This document shows, piece after piece, positions 52,806 through 61,832 of a stretch of DNA of 64,000 bases. The notes below the pieces were generated by a model. The model did not search any database. It saw only the letters and a list, made by a program, of their open reading frames with translations, and had not been told where the DNA came from. Position numbers and translations under genes: made by a program. The stretch is taken from NCBI RefSeq assembly GCF_011308835.1, contig NZ_JAAOHY010000003.1, forward strand, positions 124,001 through 188,000, read 5' to 3'. Within the stretch, counting starts at the first letter, position 1. The number at the start of each line of letters is the position of its first letter. The DNA is from Paracoccus xiamenensis (lineage in GTDB: Bacteria; Pseudomonadota; Alphaproteobacteria; Rhodobacterales; Rhodobacteraceae).

Positions 52806-53785
52806 TGCGCAACCTCGTCCATGAATTCGGGGATGGCGCCGGTTTCCAGATGCTCGGCGGCCATGGCGGCAACTGCGGGCGCCAGAAGAAACCCGTGCCG
52901 ATACAGACCGTTGGCGAACAAAGTTCCACCCTGATGGCGCAGCCGGGGCAGATTGTCAGGGAAGGCCGGGCGTGCATCGGCGCCGGTTTCCAGCACCTCT
53001 GCCTCGCCAAAGGCCGGCAGCAGCGCATAGGCGGCGCTGAGCAGTTCCAGCACCGAGCGCACTGTGACCACGCCCCGCCGGTCGCTTTCGATCATCGTCG
53101 CGCCCAGCATGAAGATGCCATCGCCGCGTGGCACGATATACAGCGGGATGCGCGGATGCAGCAGCCGCACCGGGCGCGACAGCGTGACCTCGGGGCAGCG
53201 CAGGACCATCATCTCGCCGCGCACGCCGCGCAGATCGGGCAGTTGGTCGCGGGCCGCCAGACCGCGCGCGTCGATGATGTGGTCGGGTTCTGTGTCGGGC
53301 GGGGTCGCGTGCAGGGTCACACCCCGCGCCTGCAGGTTCTGGCGCAACGCCCCCAGCGCGTCACGCGGGGACAGATGCGCCTCGTCTGCATAGAACAGGC
53401 CACTGGCAAAGCGCCCGGACAGATCCGGTTCCAACGCTGCAATCTCATCAGCGTCCACCAGGCGATGGCCCCGGCTGCGCCGGGCAAAGCGGTCCAGTTC
53501 GGCCCGGTCGCGGGTTTGGGCCAGTACCAGCGTACCCCGGTGTTGCACGCCGCCGGCATGACGATCCCACCAGCCGATGGCATCAAGGCCCAAGCGCTCG
53601 ACCGGCTCCTCGGCCGATTCGCCTTCGCAATAGGGCGCGAGCATGCCACCCGCCCACCAGGAACAGCCATGCGGGCCGGGGCCGATTTCGGGATCGACCA
53701 ATTCGACCTGATGACCGCGTGCGGAAAGTTCGGTGGCGATGGCAAGGCCCATGACGCCGGCCCCCAGGATGCGAGTCATACTCAT
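52802..53785 (-). CDS. thiO: Glycine oxidase ThiO
   Basis: FAD enzyme of 327 aa making dehydroglycine for ThiG, the oxygen-dependent alternative to ThiH. The dinucleotide fold is at the N-terminus ([22 protein letters not shown]), and [19 protein letters not shown] and [14 protein letters not shown] fit the DAO family. Starts at ATG 53785, overlapping the thiD stop (ATGA); a frame five residues longer lies within thiD. Confidence 0.92.
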   Translation of the reverse strand: MSMTRILGAGVMGLAIATELSARGHQVELVDPEIGPGPHGCSWWAGGMLAPYCEGESAEEPVERLGLDAIGWWDRHAGGVQHRGTLVLAQTRDRAELDRFARRSRGHRLVDADEIAALEPDLSGRFASGLFYADEAHLSPRDALGALRQNLQARGVTLHATPPDTEPDHIIDARGLAARDQLPDLRGVRGEMMVLRCPEVTLSRPVRLLHPRIPLYIVPRGDGIFMLGATMIESDRRGVVTVRSVLELLSAAYALLPAFGEAEVLETGADARPAFPDNLPRLRHQGGTLFANGLYRHGFLLAPAVAAMAAEHLETGAIPEFMDEVAQ

Positions 53786-54585
53786 GTCAGTTCCTTCCAT
53801 ACGGCGTGAAAATGATGCACCGGGCCATGTCCGGCACCGATCCGAAGGCCGTCAGCGGCGGAAATGGCAGCGTGTACATAGGCATGGGCGCGGGCCACCG
53901 CCTGCGGCAGCCCCATGCCCTGCGCCAGCCCTGCGGCGATGGCCGCCGACAGGGTGCAGCCGGTGCCGTGGGTGTTGTGGGTGGCGATCCGGGGGGCGCG
54001 AAAGACCTCTTCCTCTGGACCGATCAAATGGTCGGTGCAGACCCTGCCTGCGGCATGACCGCCCTTCATCAGCACCCATTCCGGCCCCAAAGCCAGCAGC
54101 GCCCTGCCCTGCGCCTTGACGGCCACAGGAACCGCATGAGGGGTGCCCTTCAGCAGTGCTGCGGCCTCGGGCAGGTTCGGGGTCAGCAGCGTGGCCAGCG
54201 GCAAAAGCTCCTCGCGCAGTGCCGCGACCGCCTCGGCCGCAAGCAGCCGGTCGCCCGATTTCGCCACCATGACCGGGTCCAGTACGACCGGCAGGCCGCT
54301 GCCGCGCAGACCATCGGCCACGGCGCGGATCACCTGCGGATCGCCCAGCATGCCGATCTTGATCGCGCCAACCGCAAGATCGTCCAGCACCGCCGCGATC
54401 TGCGCCCTTACCAGTCGGGGTGATACGAGTTCGAACGCAGTCACTGCGCGCGTATTTTGCGCCGTCACCGCCGTCAGCACACTCGCCCCATAAACGCCGA
54501 GCGCCGAGAATGTCTTCAGGTCTGCCTGGATCCCGGCACCGCCGCCGCTATCGGATCCTGCGATGGTCAATGCTATCGCGGTCAC
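53782..54585 (-). CDS. thiD: Hydroxymethylpyrimidine/phosphomethylpyrimidine kinase
   Basis: Phosphorylates HMP and HMP-P to HMP-PP. The 267-aa ribokinase-fold protein has [38 protein letters not shown] and the anion hole [18 protein letters not shown] 54585 lies directly after GGGGGCGAC; an upstream ATG at 54630 would add 15 residues close to the riboswitch. First gene of the operon. Confidence 0.92.
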   Translation of the reverse strand: MTAIALTIAGSDSGGGAGIQADLKTFSALGVYGASVLTAVTAQNTRAVTAFELVSPRLVRAQIAAVLDDLAVGAIKIGMLGDPQVIRAVADGLRGSGLPVVLDPVMVAKSGDRLLAAEAVAALREELLPLATLLTPNLPEAAALLKGTPHAVPVAVKAQGRALLALGPEWVLMKGGHAAGRVCTDHLIGPEEEVFRAPRIATHNTHGTGCTLSAAIAAGLAQGMGLPQAVARAHAYVHAAISAADGLRIGAGHGPVHHFHAVWKELT

Positions 54586-54664
54586 GTCGCCCCCATTTGT
54601 CGACCGGCGAATGGGCTCTGGGGGAATCACGATACCGCGCGCAATCGGCAGGCGTCGCCAAGCT

Positions 54665-54756
54665 ACCCGTTCCCTCCGCCGGTATTAACCGGATCAGGTT
54701 CGATGGGTTGGCTATTGCCTCTCAGCCCAGACCGCAGCCCGGGCACCCCAACGAGT
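54665..54756 (-). ncRNA. TPP riboswitch (THI element)
   Basis: On the minus strand GGGGTGCCC (54749-54741), GGGCTGAGAGG, then GAACCTGATCCGGTTAATAC and CGGAGGGAA: all the conserved TPP-binding segments in order. It ends about 80 nt before the thiD GTG and should shut down translation or transcription of the thi operon when TPP is high. Confidence 0.95.
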
Positions 54757-54767
54757 AAGTGGCGCGC

Positions 54768-54796
54768 AGGCTAGGCGGAAACTTCCGCCACGGCAA
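54768..54796 (-). promoter_or_regulatory. Candidate thi operon promoter with a dyad in its spacer
   Basis: On the minus strand TTGCCG (54796-54791), a 17-bp spacer and TAGCCT (54773-54768). The spacer contains the perfect 7-bp inverted repeat GGCGGAA-N2-TTCCGCC (54774-54789). Confidence 0.45.
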
Positions 54797-54902
54797 GGGG
54801 TGTTTGACAGCACCGCCAGATCCTGAGCTTGGACCGCAGGGCACAAAGCACTGAAACGAAGCCCTGCTGATCGGGGCCGTTCAGCAAGGCGCGCCGGCCC
54901 GC

Positions 54903-55793
54903 TCAGGTCTTGGCGTTGTCAATCGCGGCTTTCGAGGTCAGCCGGCGCACGAACCGCACCCCGGTCTGTTCTCGCAGCATACGTTGGGACGCACGTCTCA
55001 GGCCGACCTCTTCCAGGATCACCTCTGCCCGGTAATGGACAGTATAGATGTCACGTCCTTCGGGCAGCGGCTTGTTGCGCAGCTTGCCGCCCAGAATGAA
55101 ATGCTGGTCCTCGGGCAGCTCGTTCCAGTCCAGCCCGGCGCGGCGTATCGCCACAGGCAATGACAACTGGTCCAGATAGGGCCGCCGCTTGGGGATCGCC
55201 TCGACCCGGTCCAATTGGCGGGCAGTGTCATACCAGACATCGGCAAAGCGCCCCTGCGCGCCGGCCTGTTCTGGAAACACCACCAGACCAGAACTGAAAT
55301 AGGGGATCGAGCGGTGATTCTGGCGCATCAGCCGCACGCGTTCGGTCGGGACTGGCATGTCGAACGCGCCATAAACATCGTTCCAGATGGTCTGCTTGGC
55401 CCAGACCATCGACGCCGCGACGGAACAGCTTACCGCACCGCCGCAGACGAGGTTATCCGGCGAATTGGCACGCAGGAACAAAACGTCACTGTCGACAAAG
55501 GCCGAAAACTCGCTGTCGCGAGGTTGCAGCGCCGAGATGATCTTGTTGCCATGCGGATAGGGCTCGTCCCACATGCCCTCGGTCTTCATCGGCCGGATCT
55601 CGGCCCCCATCAGCTCATGCGCCTTGAAAACCGCAGGGTGCAGTTCGTCCATCCGGTGTTCCGGGCAATAGCCGATGGCGGCGACATCATCGCCGAAGTT
55701 GGTGCGGATCGAGGCCAGCAACGTGCAGGCCATGATCTGATATTCCGGCGGCTCGACGATATAGAAGAAGGTCAGTCTGGGCATGGGATCCAT
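54903..55793 (-). CDS. Glycosyltransferase-like (GT-A fold) hypothetical protein
   Basis: Not assigned to a named family. The 296-aa protein starts PRLTFFYIVEPPEYQIMACTL, a Rossmann-like nucleotide-sugar pattern. SAFVDSDVLFLRA contains a DxD-type metal motif near residue 98, and RPYLDQLSLPVAIRRAGLDW with EDQHFILGGKLRNK resembles bacterial GT-A acceptor halves. It stands alone between the thi operon and a tRNA. Start ATG 55793 or 55784; no strong ribosome-binding site. Confidence 0.7.
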   Translation of the reverse strand: MDPMPRLTFFYIVEPPEYQIMACTLLASIRTNFGDDVAAIGYCPEHRMDELHPAVFKAHELMGAEIRPMKTEGMWDEPYPHGNKIISALQPRDSEFSAFVDSDVLFLRANSPDNLVCGGAVSCSVAASMVWAKQTIWNDVYGAFDMPVPTERVRLMRQNHRSIPYFSSGLVVFPEQAGAQGRFADVWYDTARQLDRVEAIPKRRPYLDQLSLPVAIRRAGLDWNELPEDQHFILGGKLRNKPLPEGRDIYTVHYRAEVILEEVGLRRASQRMLREQTGVRFVRRLTSKAAIDNAKT

Positions 55794-55942
55794 GAATACG
55801 GCAAGTCTCTGAACACTTTAGGCCTTCCCGGCGACCGCACTGTCAACCGCAGGCAGGACAATAGCGTTAAAAATCCTGACGCTACATGTCGTGACGACGC
55901 ACATGCAGCGCACAAAATGACAGCAATGTCTGGAAAATTTGC

Positions 55943-55969
55943 GCCCCGGCCCCAAGGGGTCGTTCGGGC
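55943..55969 (-). terminator. Possible terminator after the tRNA gene
   Basis: A hairpin downstream of the tRNA: GGCCC (55948-55952) pairs with GGGTC (55957-55961) over a CAAG loop, with an outer GCCC/GGGC clamp (55943-55946 with 55966-55969). The minus strand then reads GCAAATTTT. Confidence 0.4.
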
Positions 55970-55975
55970 TTGGAA

Positions 55976-56052
55976 TGGTAGCGGAGGAGGGATTTGAACC
56001 CCCGACACAAGGATTATGATTCCTCTGCTCTAACCAGCTGAGCTACTCCGCC
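55976..56052 (-). tRNA. tRNA with CAT anticodon, probably elongator tRNA-Met
   Basis: A complete 77-nt cloverleaf including the encoded CCA (55976-55978). The D stem is GCTC/GAGC, the anticodon loop ATCATAA with CAT at its centre on a GAGGA/TCCTT stem, and the T arm GGGGGTTCAAATCCCTC. The acceptor begins GGCGGAG against CTCCGCT, so position 1-72 is a G-U pair. The presence of a normal acceptor and D arm argues against the initiator; tRNA-Ile(CAT, lysidine) cannot be fully excluded by eye. Confidence 0.9.
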
Positions 56053-56078
56053 CCAAGCAACCCGCTTCGGGTGTGGGC

Positions 56079-56107
56079 GATGTATGGGAGGGCAGCGGAG
56101 GCGTCAA
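56079..56107 (-). promoter_or_regulatory. tRNA promoter
   Basis: On the minus strand TTGACG (56107-56102), a 17-bp spacer and TACATC (56084-56079), placing the start about 20 nt before the tRNA 5' end. Confidence 0.6.
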
Positions 56108-56283
56108 GAGGATTTTGGCGTTTTCTTGTCAGTTTCCATGCTTCCCGAAGGGCAGCGCGCGAAGCCGTGTCCGGTGTCCTGGCCGAAGTAGATTTAGCCT
56201 TCACCCTGCAGACCACCTGCCAGCAGCACGCCCTGTCCCGGCGAGCCGCCCCGTCCCTTCCCCGCGAGATTGCCGAATACTGC

Positions 56284-56979
56284 CTATTCCGGCCAGACCT
56301 GCCGCATCGCGCCTGAAGCGATCAGCGCGCCGGGGGTGATGATCGCGACCGCGCCCATATGGTTCCAGCAATCCTCGGCAGAGGTCGCATGGCGACACAG
56401 CCGGTTATCGCTCCAGTTCTCCAACAGCTTTTCGCGCAGCGCCGAATTGGCCGCACCCAGATCGCGCAGCTTGACCGGCTGGCCCAGCAACACGCCGAAC
56501 TTCTTCGCGGCTTCAAAGGGCAATTCGGCATTGTAATATGCGGCATTACCGAAGGTGCGCCGCTCGTCAAAGGGCGCGCCATAGGCGGAGAGCAGGGCAA
56601 AACTGGCGACCGGCCCCATCTCCATCTGCTTGCCCGGTGCATTCACATCCAGCGCGTCGATGCGGTAGACGGCATATTCGTCCGGGGCCAGACCGTCGAT
56701 ATATTCGTACAGCATCCGCTCGGTCACGCCTTCGTTCCTGTCAACGATGACCACGCGCGGATCGCCGCTGGCCGTGCGCAGGATCCCGACCGAGGACCAG
56801 TTGGCCCCCTCGGCCTGCCGGATCATCTCGTCGAGATCGTCAAGTCCATTACGGAAGATCAGATCGCCCGGTCGCCAGTCCCATTCGGCTTCGCGCATGA
56901 CCTCGGCCCAGTCGACCGTCTGCGCCGTCGCGCAAATGGGAAATACCAGGAACGGAAAGACACGCAGGATCGCAGGCAT
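56284..56979 (-). CDS. YiiX/YebB-like (permuted NlpC/P60 fold) secreted protein without catalytic residues
   Basis: Protein of 231 aa with a signal peptide (LRVFPFLVFPICATAQ). The body follows the YiiX plan: WRPGDLIFRNG, then NWSSVGIL where YiiX-type enzymes have an S-H-x-G segment with the catalytic His, and YYNAELPFEA where they have YCSE with the nucleophile Cys. Both are replaced (His to Ser, Cys to Asn), so it is predicted to be inactive as a hydrolase and may bind a ligand. A start at ATG 56979 follows GGGGGCG. The longer open frame reaches into gltX and is not used. Confidence 0.75.
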   Translation of the reverse strand: MPAILRVFPFLVFPICATAQTVDWAEVMREAEWDWRPGDLIFRNGLDDLDEMIRQAEGANWSSVGILRTASGDPRVVIVDRNEGVTERMLYEYIDGLAPDEYAVYRIDALDVNAPGKQMEMGPVASFALLSAYGAPFDERRTFGNAAYYNAELPFEAAKKFGVLLGQPVKLRDLGAANSALREKLLENWSDNRLCRHATSAEDCWNHMGAVAIITPGALIASGAMRQVWPE

Positions 56980-57065
56980 CGGACGCCCCCTTTTTGACTG
57001 GTCGGCCCTTACCTTAGGCACCCCAGCCCGGCGGGCAACCGCCGGGGCAGCAACACACGGGCGCG

Positions 57066-58388
57066 TCAGCCGCGCGCCTTCACCACCTGCAACAGCGGCA
57101 TCACATCGGCCATTTCCGGCCCCGACGCCTGCCCGGTCAGCGCCTTGCGCAGCGGCATGAACAGGCCCTTGCCCTTGCGGCCGGTCTCCTGCTTCACTGC
57201 GGCGGTCCATTCGCCCCAGGTCGCATCCGTATAGGGCGGCGGCGGCAGCAGGGTCATCGCCTGGGCGATGAAATCCGCGTCCTCGGGGGCGATTTCGGGT
57301 TCGGCGCCCTTGCTGAAAATCTCCCACCACGGGCCGAGATCGTCCAGCTTGGTGATGTTATGGCTGGCCACGCGCCAGAAGCGCTCGGCCAGATCGTCCG
57401 GCACGCCCAGCGCCTTGATGCGGTCTTGCACGGCATCGAAGGGCAGCGACTGGTTGCGGTGGCGTGTCAGCGGCCACAGGTCCTCGGCATCGAATTTCGT
57501 CGGCGAGGCGCCGAAATGGGACAGGTCGAAGCTGGCGGCGATTTCGTCCATCGACAGCAGCTCAACCGGCTGCGACGACCCCAGCCGCGACATCATCGAC
57601 ACCAGCGCCTCGGGCGCGACGCCGGCATCGCGCAGGTCCTTGATCGCCAGCGAGCCAAGACGCTTGGACAGTTCTTCACCCTGCGCGCCGGTCAACAGGC
57701 TGTGATGGGCGAAATTCGGCACCTTGCCGCCCAGTGCCTGAATGATCTGGATCTGGGTCGCGGTATTAGTCACATGGTCCGAGCCGCGCACGATATCCGT
57801 CACGCCCATATCGCTGTCATCGACGGACGACGCGAAGGTATAAAGGACCGTCCCATCGGTGCGGATCAGCACCGGGTCGCTGACCGAGGCCGCGTCGATG
57901 GAAATATCGCCCAGAATGCCGTCCGTCCACTCGATCCGGTTCTGATCCAGCTTGAAACGCCAGTAGCCGTCGCGCCCCTCGGCACGCAGTTTTTCCTTAT
58001 CGACGTCCGACAGCGCCAGCCCCGCGCGGTCATAGACCGGGGGCTTGCCCATGTTCAGCTGCTTCTTGCGTTTCAGGTCCAGCTCTGTCGGGGTTTCGAA
58101 CACCTCATAAAGTTTGCCATCCGCACGAAGCTGTTCTTTCGCTTCCTCGTACCGGTCCAGCCGCTTCGACTGCTGCTCGATCCGGTCCCAGCTGATCCCC
58201 AGCCATTCCAGATCGCGCTTGATCCCGTCCATGTATTCCTGCTTGGACCGTTCGGTATCGGTATCATCAAAGCGCAGGATAAAGGTGCCGCCGGCCTTCT
58301 TCGCGATCAGATAATTGAAAAGCGCCGCGCGCAGGTTGCCGACATGGATATGCCCCGTGGGCGAGGGCGCAAAACGGGTGGTGGTCAT
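57066..58388 (-). CDS. gltX: Glutamyl-tRNA synthetase
   Basis: Class I synthetase of 440 aa with the HIGH-type motif in APSPTGHIHVGNLRAAL and the KMSKS-type EELSKRLG near residue 240. Length and motif order fit one of the two GltX proteins usual in alphaproteobacteria; whether it charges tRNA-Glu, tRNA-Gln or both cannot be read. Divergent from the small zincin gene. Confidence 0.93.
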   Translation of the reverse strand: MTTTRFAPSPTGHIHVGNLRAALFNYLIAKKAGGTFILRFDDTDTERSKQEYMDGIKRDLEWLGISWDRIEQQSKRLDRYEEAKEQLRADGKLYEVFETPTELDLKRKKQLNMGKPPVYDRAGLALSDVDKEKLRAEGRDGYWRFKLDQNRIEWTDGILGDISIDAASVSDPVLIRTDGTVLYTFASSVDDSDMGVTDIVRGSDHVTNTATQIQIIQALGGKVPNFAHHSLLTGAQGEELSKRLGSLAIKDLRDAGVAPEALVSMMSRLGSSQPVELLSMDEIAASFDLSHFGASPTKFDAEDLWPLTRHRNQSLPFDAVQDRIKALGVPDDLAERFWRVASHNITKLDDLGPWWEIFSKGAEPEIAPEDADFIAQAMTLLPPPPYTDATWGEWTAAVKQETGRKGKGLFMPLRKALTGQASGPEMADVMPLLQVVKARG

Positions 58389-58469
58389 GGCTGTGTTCCT
58401 TTGGACCCGCTTCCTCTTTCACATGGGGTCGATTTTGTCCATATCAGGGGCAGTATTCGGGGGAAGAAG

Positions 58470-58877
58470 ATGACCGACTGGACAGACGCCACCGCACCAT
58501 CAGATGACGACATCGAAGCGATTGCCCGTCAGGTGATCGAAACCCTGCCCGCAGCCTTCGCGCCCCATGCCAAGGATGTCGTCCTGCGCGTCGAGGAATT
58601 CGCCGATGACGCCATGCTGGACGAGCTGGAGATCGATGACCCGTTGGAGCTGACCGGCATCTATGACGGCATCCCGATGACCGAGAAGGCGGCGTCCTCG
58701 CCCCAGCATTTCCCCGACACGATCTGGCTGTTCCGGCGTGCCATCATCGACGAATGGGCGGAACGCGGCGATGTCACGCTGGCCGATCTGGTCGCCCATG
58801 TGACGGTCCACGAACTGGCCCATCATTTCGGCTGGTCGGATGACGATATCGCGAAAATCGACCGGTGGTGGGAATGA
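58470..58877 (+). CDS. Metallopeptidase family protein (minimal zincin)
   Basis: Small zincin of 135 aa with HVTVHELAHHFGWSDDDI, an HExxH zinc site near residue 113 followed by the family's GWSD/E tail. These short acidic proteins are widespread and of unknown substrate. Start at ATG 58470 behind GGGGGAAG. The stop overlaps the sugar-kinase start (ATGA). Confidence 0.88.
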   Translation: MTDWTDATAPSDDDIEAIARQVIETLPAAFAPHAKDVVLRVEEFADDAMLDELEIDDPLELTGIYDGIPMTEKAASSPQHFPDTIWLFRRAIIDEWAERGDVTLADLVAHVTVHELAHHFGWSDDDIAKIDRWWE

Positions 58878-59824
58878 CTCAGGCGCCCATCCTGACGGTG
58901 ACGCTGAACCCGGCGCTGGATATTTCCACCGGTGCCGAAAAGGTCGTGCCGGATGTGAAGCTGCGCTGCGACGCGCCGGTCGTCGATCCGGGCGGCGGCG
59001 GCATCAATGTCAGCCGCGCGATCCGGATCGTGGGCGGGCAATCGACCGCCTTCGTGGCGCTTGGCGGCACCACCGGGCGCCGTCTGGCCGAACTGCTGGA
59101 AGCCGCGGGCCTCGACTGGCGCGAAATGCGCGCCCCGGGCGAAACCCGCCAGTCGCTGGCCGTCATGGACCGCGACGCCGCCCTGCAATACCGCTTCGTG
59201 ATGCCGGGGCCGGAATGGCAATCGGGCGATGTCGGCAAGTCCATCGCCCATATCATTCAGGCCGCGCAGCCCGGCGGGCTGGTGGTGCTGTCGGGGTCGA
59301 ACCCGCCCGGCGTGCCCGATGACTACGCCGCGCTTCTGGCCGCGAAGCTGGCCGATGGCGATGCCGGGCTTGTCGTCGATACATCCGGCAAGGCCCTGCG
59401 CGCCGTGGCCGATGGCGGCCACAACTTCGCACTGCTGCGCATGGACCGCGAAGAGGCCGAGGGGCTGGCCGGCCAACCCCTGCCCGAACGCGCCGATACC
59501 GCGCGCTTTGCCGCCTCGCTGGTCGAGGCCGGGGCGGCGCAGGCGGTGATCGTGGCGCGCGGCGGTGATGGCAATATCATCGCCACGCCCAAAGGCGCGT
59601 GGCACGCCGAAGCGGCGAAGGTCGATATTGTCAGCAAAGTGGGCGCGGGCGACAGTTTCGTCGCTGGCTTCACCTTGGGGCTGGCGCGCGGCCTGCCCCC
59701 CGATCAGGCGCTCGGGCTTGGGGCGGCGATGGCCTCGGCCACCTGCATGACACCTGCGACCGAACTGTGCCGGGCCGAGGATGTCGAACGGCTGTTCGCC
59801 GCCCGCGTCGTAACGGCGCTATGA
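58874..59824 (+). CDS. PfkB family sugar-phosphate kinase (phosphofructokinase-like)
   Basis: Ribokinase-fold kinase of 316 aa beginning ILTVTLNPALDIS, the PfkB/FruK/LacC signature. GGGGINVSRAI is the sugar-binding loop and KVGAGDSFVAGFTLG the anion-hole motif with the catalytic Asp. Fructose-6-P, fructose-1-P and tagatose-6-P kinases share these motifs, so the substrate is open. ATG 58874 overlaps the zincin stop. Confidence 0.88.
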   Translation: MTQAPILTVTLNPALDISTGAEKVVPDVKLRCDAPVVDPGGGGINVSRAIRIVGGQSTAFVALGGTTGRRLAELLEAAGLDWREMRAPGETRQSLAVMDRDAALQYRFVMPGPEWQSGDVGKSIAHIIQAAQPGGLVVLSGSNPPGVPDDYAALLAAKLADGDAGLVVDTSGKALRAVADGGHNFALLRMDREEAEGLAGQPLPERADTARFAASLVEAGAAQAVIVARGGDGNIIATPKGAWHAEAAKVDIVSKVGAGDSFVAGFTLGLARGLPPDQALGLGAAMASATCMTPATELCRAEDVERLFAARVVTAL

Positions 59825-60267
59825 CGCGCGCGCCTCGTGCCTTCATCGCAGACACCACGGCGCTTGTCCTGTTCTTCACCGCGACCGGCATCCTGAACGA
59901 GCGCTTCATCGCCGGTATGAGTTGGTCAGAGGTCGCACAGGCCAGAATCCTCGGCGCGGCCCTTATGCTGCCCGTCGCACGCCCCTATGGCATCTGGCGC
60001 GACTGGGTGATGCGGCGCGCCGGACCCGGCCGGCTGTCGCGCCTGCTTTGGGACAGCGTCGCGCTTGTCAGCTTTCAGGTGCCGATCTATGGCGCGATCA
60101 TCTGGATCAGCGGCGCATCCGGCGCAGGCTTCTGGCGCGGTGTGCTGGGGGCCGCCGTGATGATGCTGGCACTTGGCCGCCCCTATGGCGCGTTTCTGAA
60201 CTGGATCCGCCGCCTGTTCGGCCTGCCCCCCGGCGGCAAAAAGCCGATGAGCCTCAACAGCGACTGA
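59821..60267 (+). CDS. alaE: L-alanine exporter, AlaE family
   Basis: Membrane protein of 148 aa with about four helices. FIADTTALVLF, GMSWSEVAQARI, RPYGIWRDWV and SFQVPIYGAI match the AlaE pattern. It starts with an ATGA overlap of the kinase stop and ends before a clear terminator. Confidence 0.87.
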   Translation: MTRAPRAFIADTTALVLFFTATGILNERFIAGMSWSEVAQARILGAALMLPVARPYGIWRDWVMRRAGPGRLSRLLWDSVALVSFQVPIYGAIIWISGASGAGFWRGVLGAAVMMLALGRPYGAFLNWIRRLFGLPPGGKKPMSLNSD

Positions 60268-60285
60268 CAGCCCGCCCAACCAAAC

Positions 60286-60320
60286 GCCCGGCCCCAACGA
60301 ACAGGGCCGGGCGGTTTCGT
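60286..60320 (+). terminator. Rho-independent-type terminator after alaE
   Basis: GCCCGGCCC (60286-60294) pairs with GGGCCGGGC (60304-60312), a perfect 9-bp stem with a 9-nt loop, followed by GGTTTCGTT. It may also serve the convergent hchA gene. Confidence 0.65.
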
Positions 60321-60337
60321 TAAGCGCAGCGCTGCGT

Positions 60338-61195
60338 TTATCCGGCGGCTTTCAGCAACTCTCGTGCCGCCAGCTTTCCAAGCGCATTGCCCGCCAGCGG
60401 ACTGTCGCCGGTCAGCATCTTGCGATCCTGATGCACCTCGCCCGAAATATCGTCATTCACGATCTCGAACCCCATGCCCTTCAGCCTCTCACCGAATTTC
60501 CACGTCAGATGACCGGGCATATAACCCATGTCAGGCGTCTGCGCGTCCAGCGAATCCGGGAAAGCGCAGATCCGGTAGCCATCATACAGACCCGCGCCCT
60601 CTGCCGCGAGAAACGCCGCCGGCCCGTGGCACAGTGAGATGACGTGCTTGTCAGCACCCGCCGCCCATTCCAGCACGGCTTTCACATCCTCGCTTTCAGG
60701 CAGGCCGATCAGCGCACCGTGGCCGCCCGGGATGAAGACCGCGATATAATCCGAATCCGGTCCCAGCCTATCCGCCACCGCATCCGCGAGCTTCAACGGC
60801 TGCTTGAAGGCCCCGGCATGTTTGCGGAAGAAGCCTTTGACCTCTTCATCTTCGGACGGCATGGCCCAATGCTCGAACTTCACCGGGTTGCCGGACACCG
60901 TCGCGATGTCAAAGTCAAAGCCCGCCTTGTCCATGTGGTACATCGGCAGCAGCGTTTCGACCGGATGATTGCCGGTTGAAAACATGGTGCCGTTATCGGT
61001 CAGCAAATAACGTTCATCCGCGCCGATCACCAGAACCTTCCAGCGCCCCCCATTGTAAGGCGTCTCATAATCTGCGCCGCTCAGATCCGACTTTGGCGCG
61101 GTAAATTCGCCCAGCGAATATTCGGAGGGGAAGAACGCGTTATCCTCTGCCGGGTCTGGTTGCGGCTTCTTGCTCTTGTCGTCGGAGTTGGCCAT
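60338..61195 (-). CDS. hchA: Hsp31 / glyoxalase III (DJ-1 superfamily)
   Basis: Protein of 285 aa with KVLVIGADERYLLTDNG, FIPGGHGALIGLPES, the nucleophile elbow SLCHGPAAFLAAEG and PGHLTWKFGERL, as in Escherichia coli HchA. It acts as a methylglyoxal-detoxifying enzyme and holding chaperone. ATG 61195 is preferred to an in-frame ATG at 61210 because AAGGAGG lies between them. Confidence 0.9.
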   Translation of the reverse strand: MANSDDKSKKPQPDPAEDNAFFPSEYSLGEFTAPKSDLSGADYETPYNGGRWKVLVIGADERYLLTDNGTMFSTGNHPVETLLPMYHMDKAGFDFDIATVSGNPVKFEHWAMPSEDEEVKGFFRKHAGAFKQPLKLADAVADRLGPDSDYIAVFIPGGHGALIGLPESEDVKAVLEWAAGADKHVISLCHGPAAFLAAEGAGLYDGYRICAFPDSLDAQTPDMGYMPGHLTWKFGERLKGMGFEIVNDDISGEVHQDRKMLTGDSPLAGNALGKLAARELLKAAG

Positions 61196-61315
61196 GGCAG
61201 CCTCCTTCATCTCTGATCCGCGGTAAAACGGTCAACTCTGGGGGAATGTTCCAATCCGATTGCCGCAGCCTTGGGTTTCGTGGCATCGGTTCCGGGCACC
61301 ACATGGGAAAGAACA

Positions 61316-61765
61316 ATGCGCGCCCTGATCCAACGAGTTTCCGACGCCTCTGTCACCGTAGACGGGCGCGTTACCGGCAAGATCGGTCCGGGCCTTCTGG
61401 TGCTTGTCTGCGCCATGCAGGGCGACGATGTGCAAGCGGCGGAAAAGCTGGCGGCGCGGGTGGCCAAGCTTCGGATCTTCCGGGACGAGAACGACAAGAT
61501 GAACCGCTCGCTTCTTGATACCGGCGGCGCGGCGCTGGTTGTCAGTCAGTTCACGCTGGCCGCCGATACCCGTTCAGGCAACCGTCCCGGCTTTTCGACC
61601 GCCGCAGCGCCTGAGCAAGGCGAAAGGCTGTATCTGCACTTCGCCCAGTCGCTTCGCAGCATGGGAATCGCCGTCGAGACGGGCGAATTCGGTGCCGACA
61701 TGCAGGTGGCCCTGACCAATAGCGGGCCGGTCACGATCTGGATGGACACGGCCGACCGCGCCTGA
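61316..61765 (+). CDS. dtd: D-aminoacyl-tRNA deacylase
   Basis: Recycles D-aminoacyl-tRNA. The 149-aa protein starts [17 protein letters not shown] and has the two active-site motifs [17 protein letters not shown] and [19 protein letters not shown] precedes the ATG. Divergent from hchA. Confidence 0.94.
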   Translation: MRALIQRVSDASVTVDGRVTGKIGPGLLVLVCAMQGDDVQAAEKLAARVAKLRIFRDENDKMNRSLLDTGGAALVVSQFTLAADTRSGNRPGFSTAAAPEQGERLYLHFAQSLRSMGIAVETGEFGADMQVALTNSGPVTIWMDTADRA

Positions 61766-61832
61766 AAAGCGATGCGCGACTGCGAAATACCTTTGATTGC
61801 GCCGCGAGCGATTTCCGCATAAGCCGCGCGAC

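Noticed and set aside
55976..56052. Initiator tRNA-fMet
   Set aside because: The acceptor and D-arm sequence are of elongator type; a G-U first pair is not the C-A mismatch typical of bacterial initiators.
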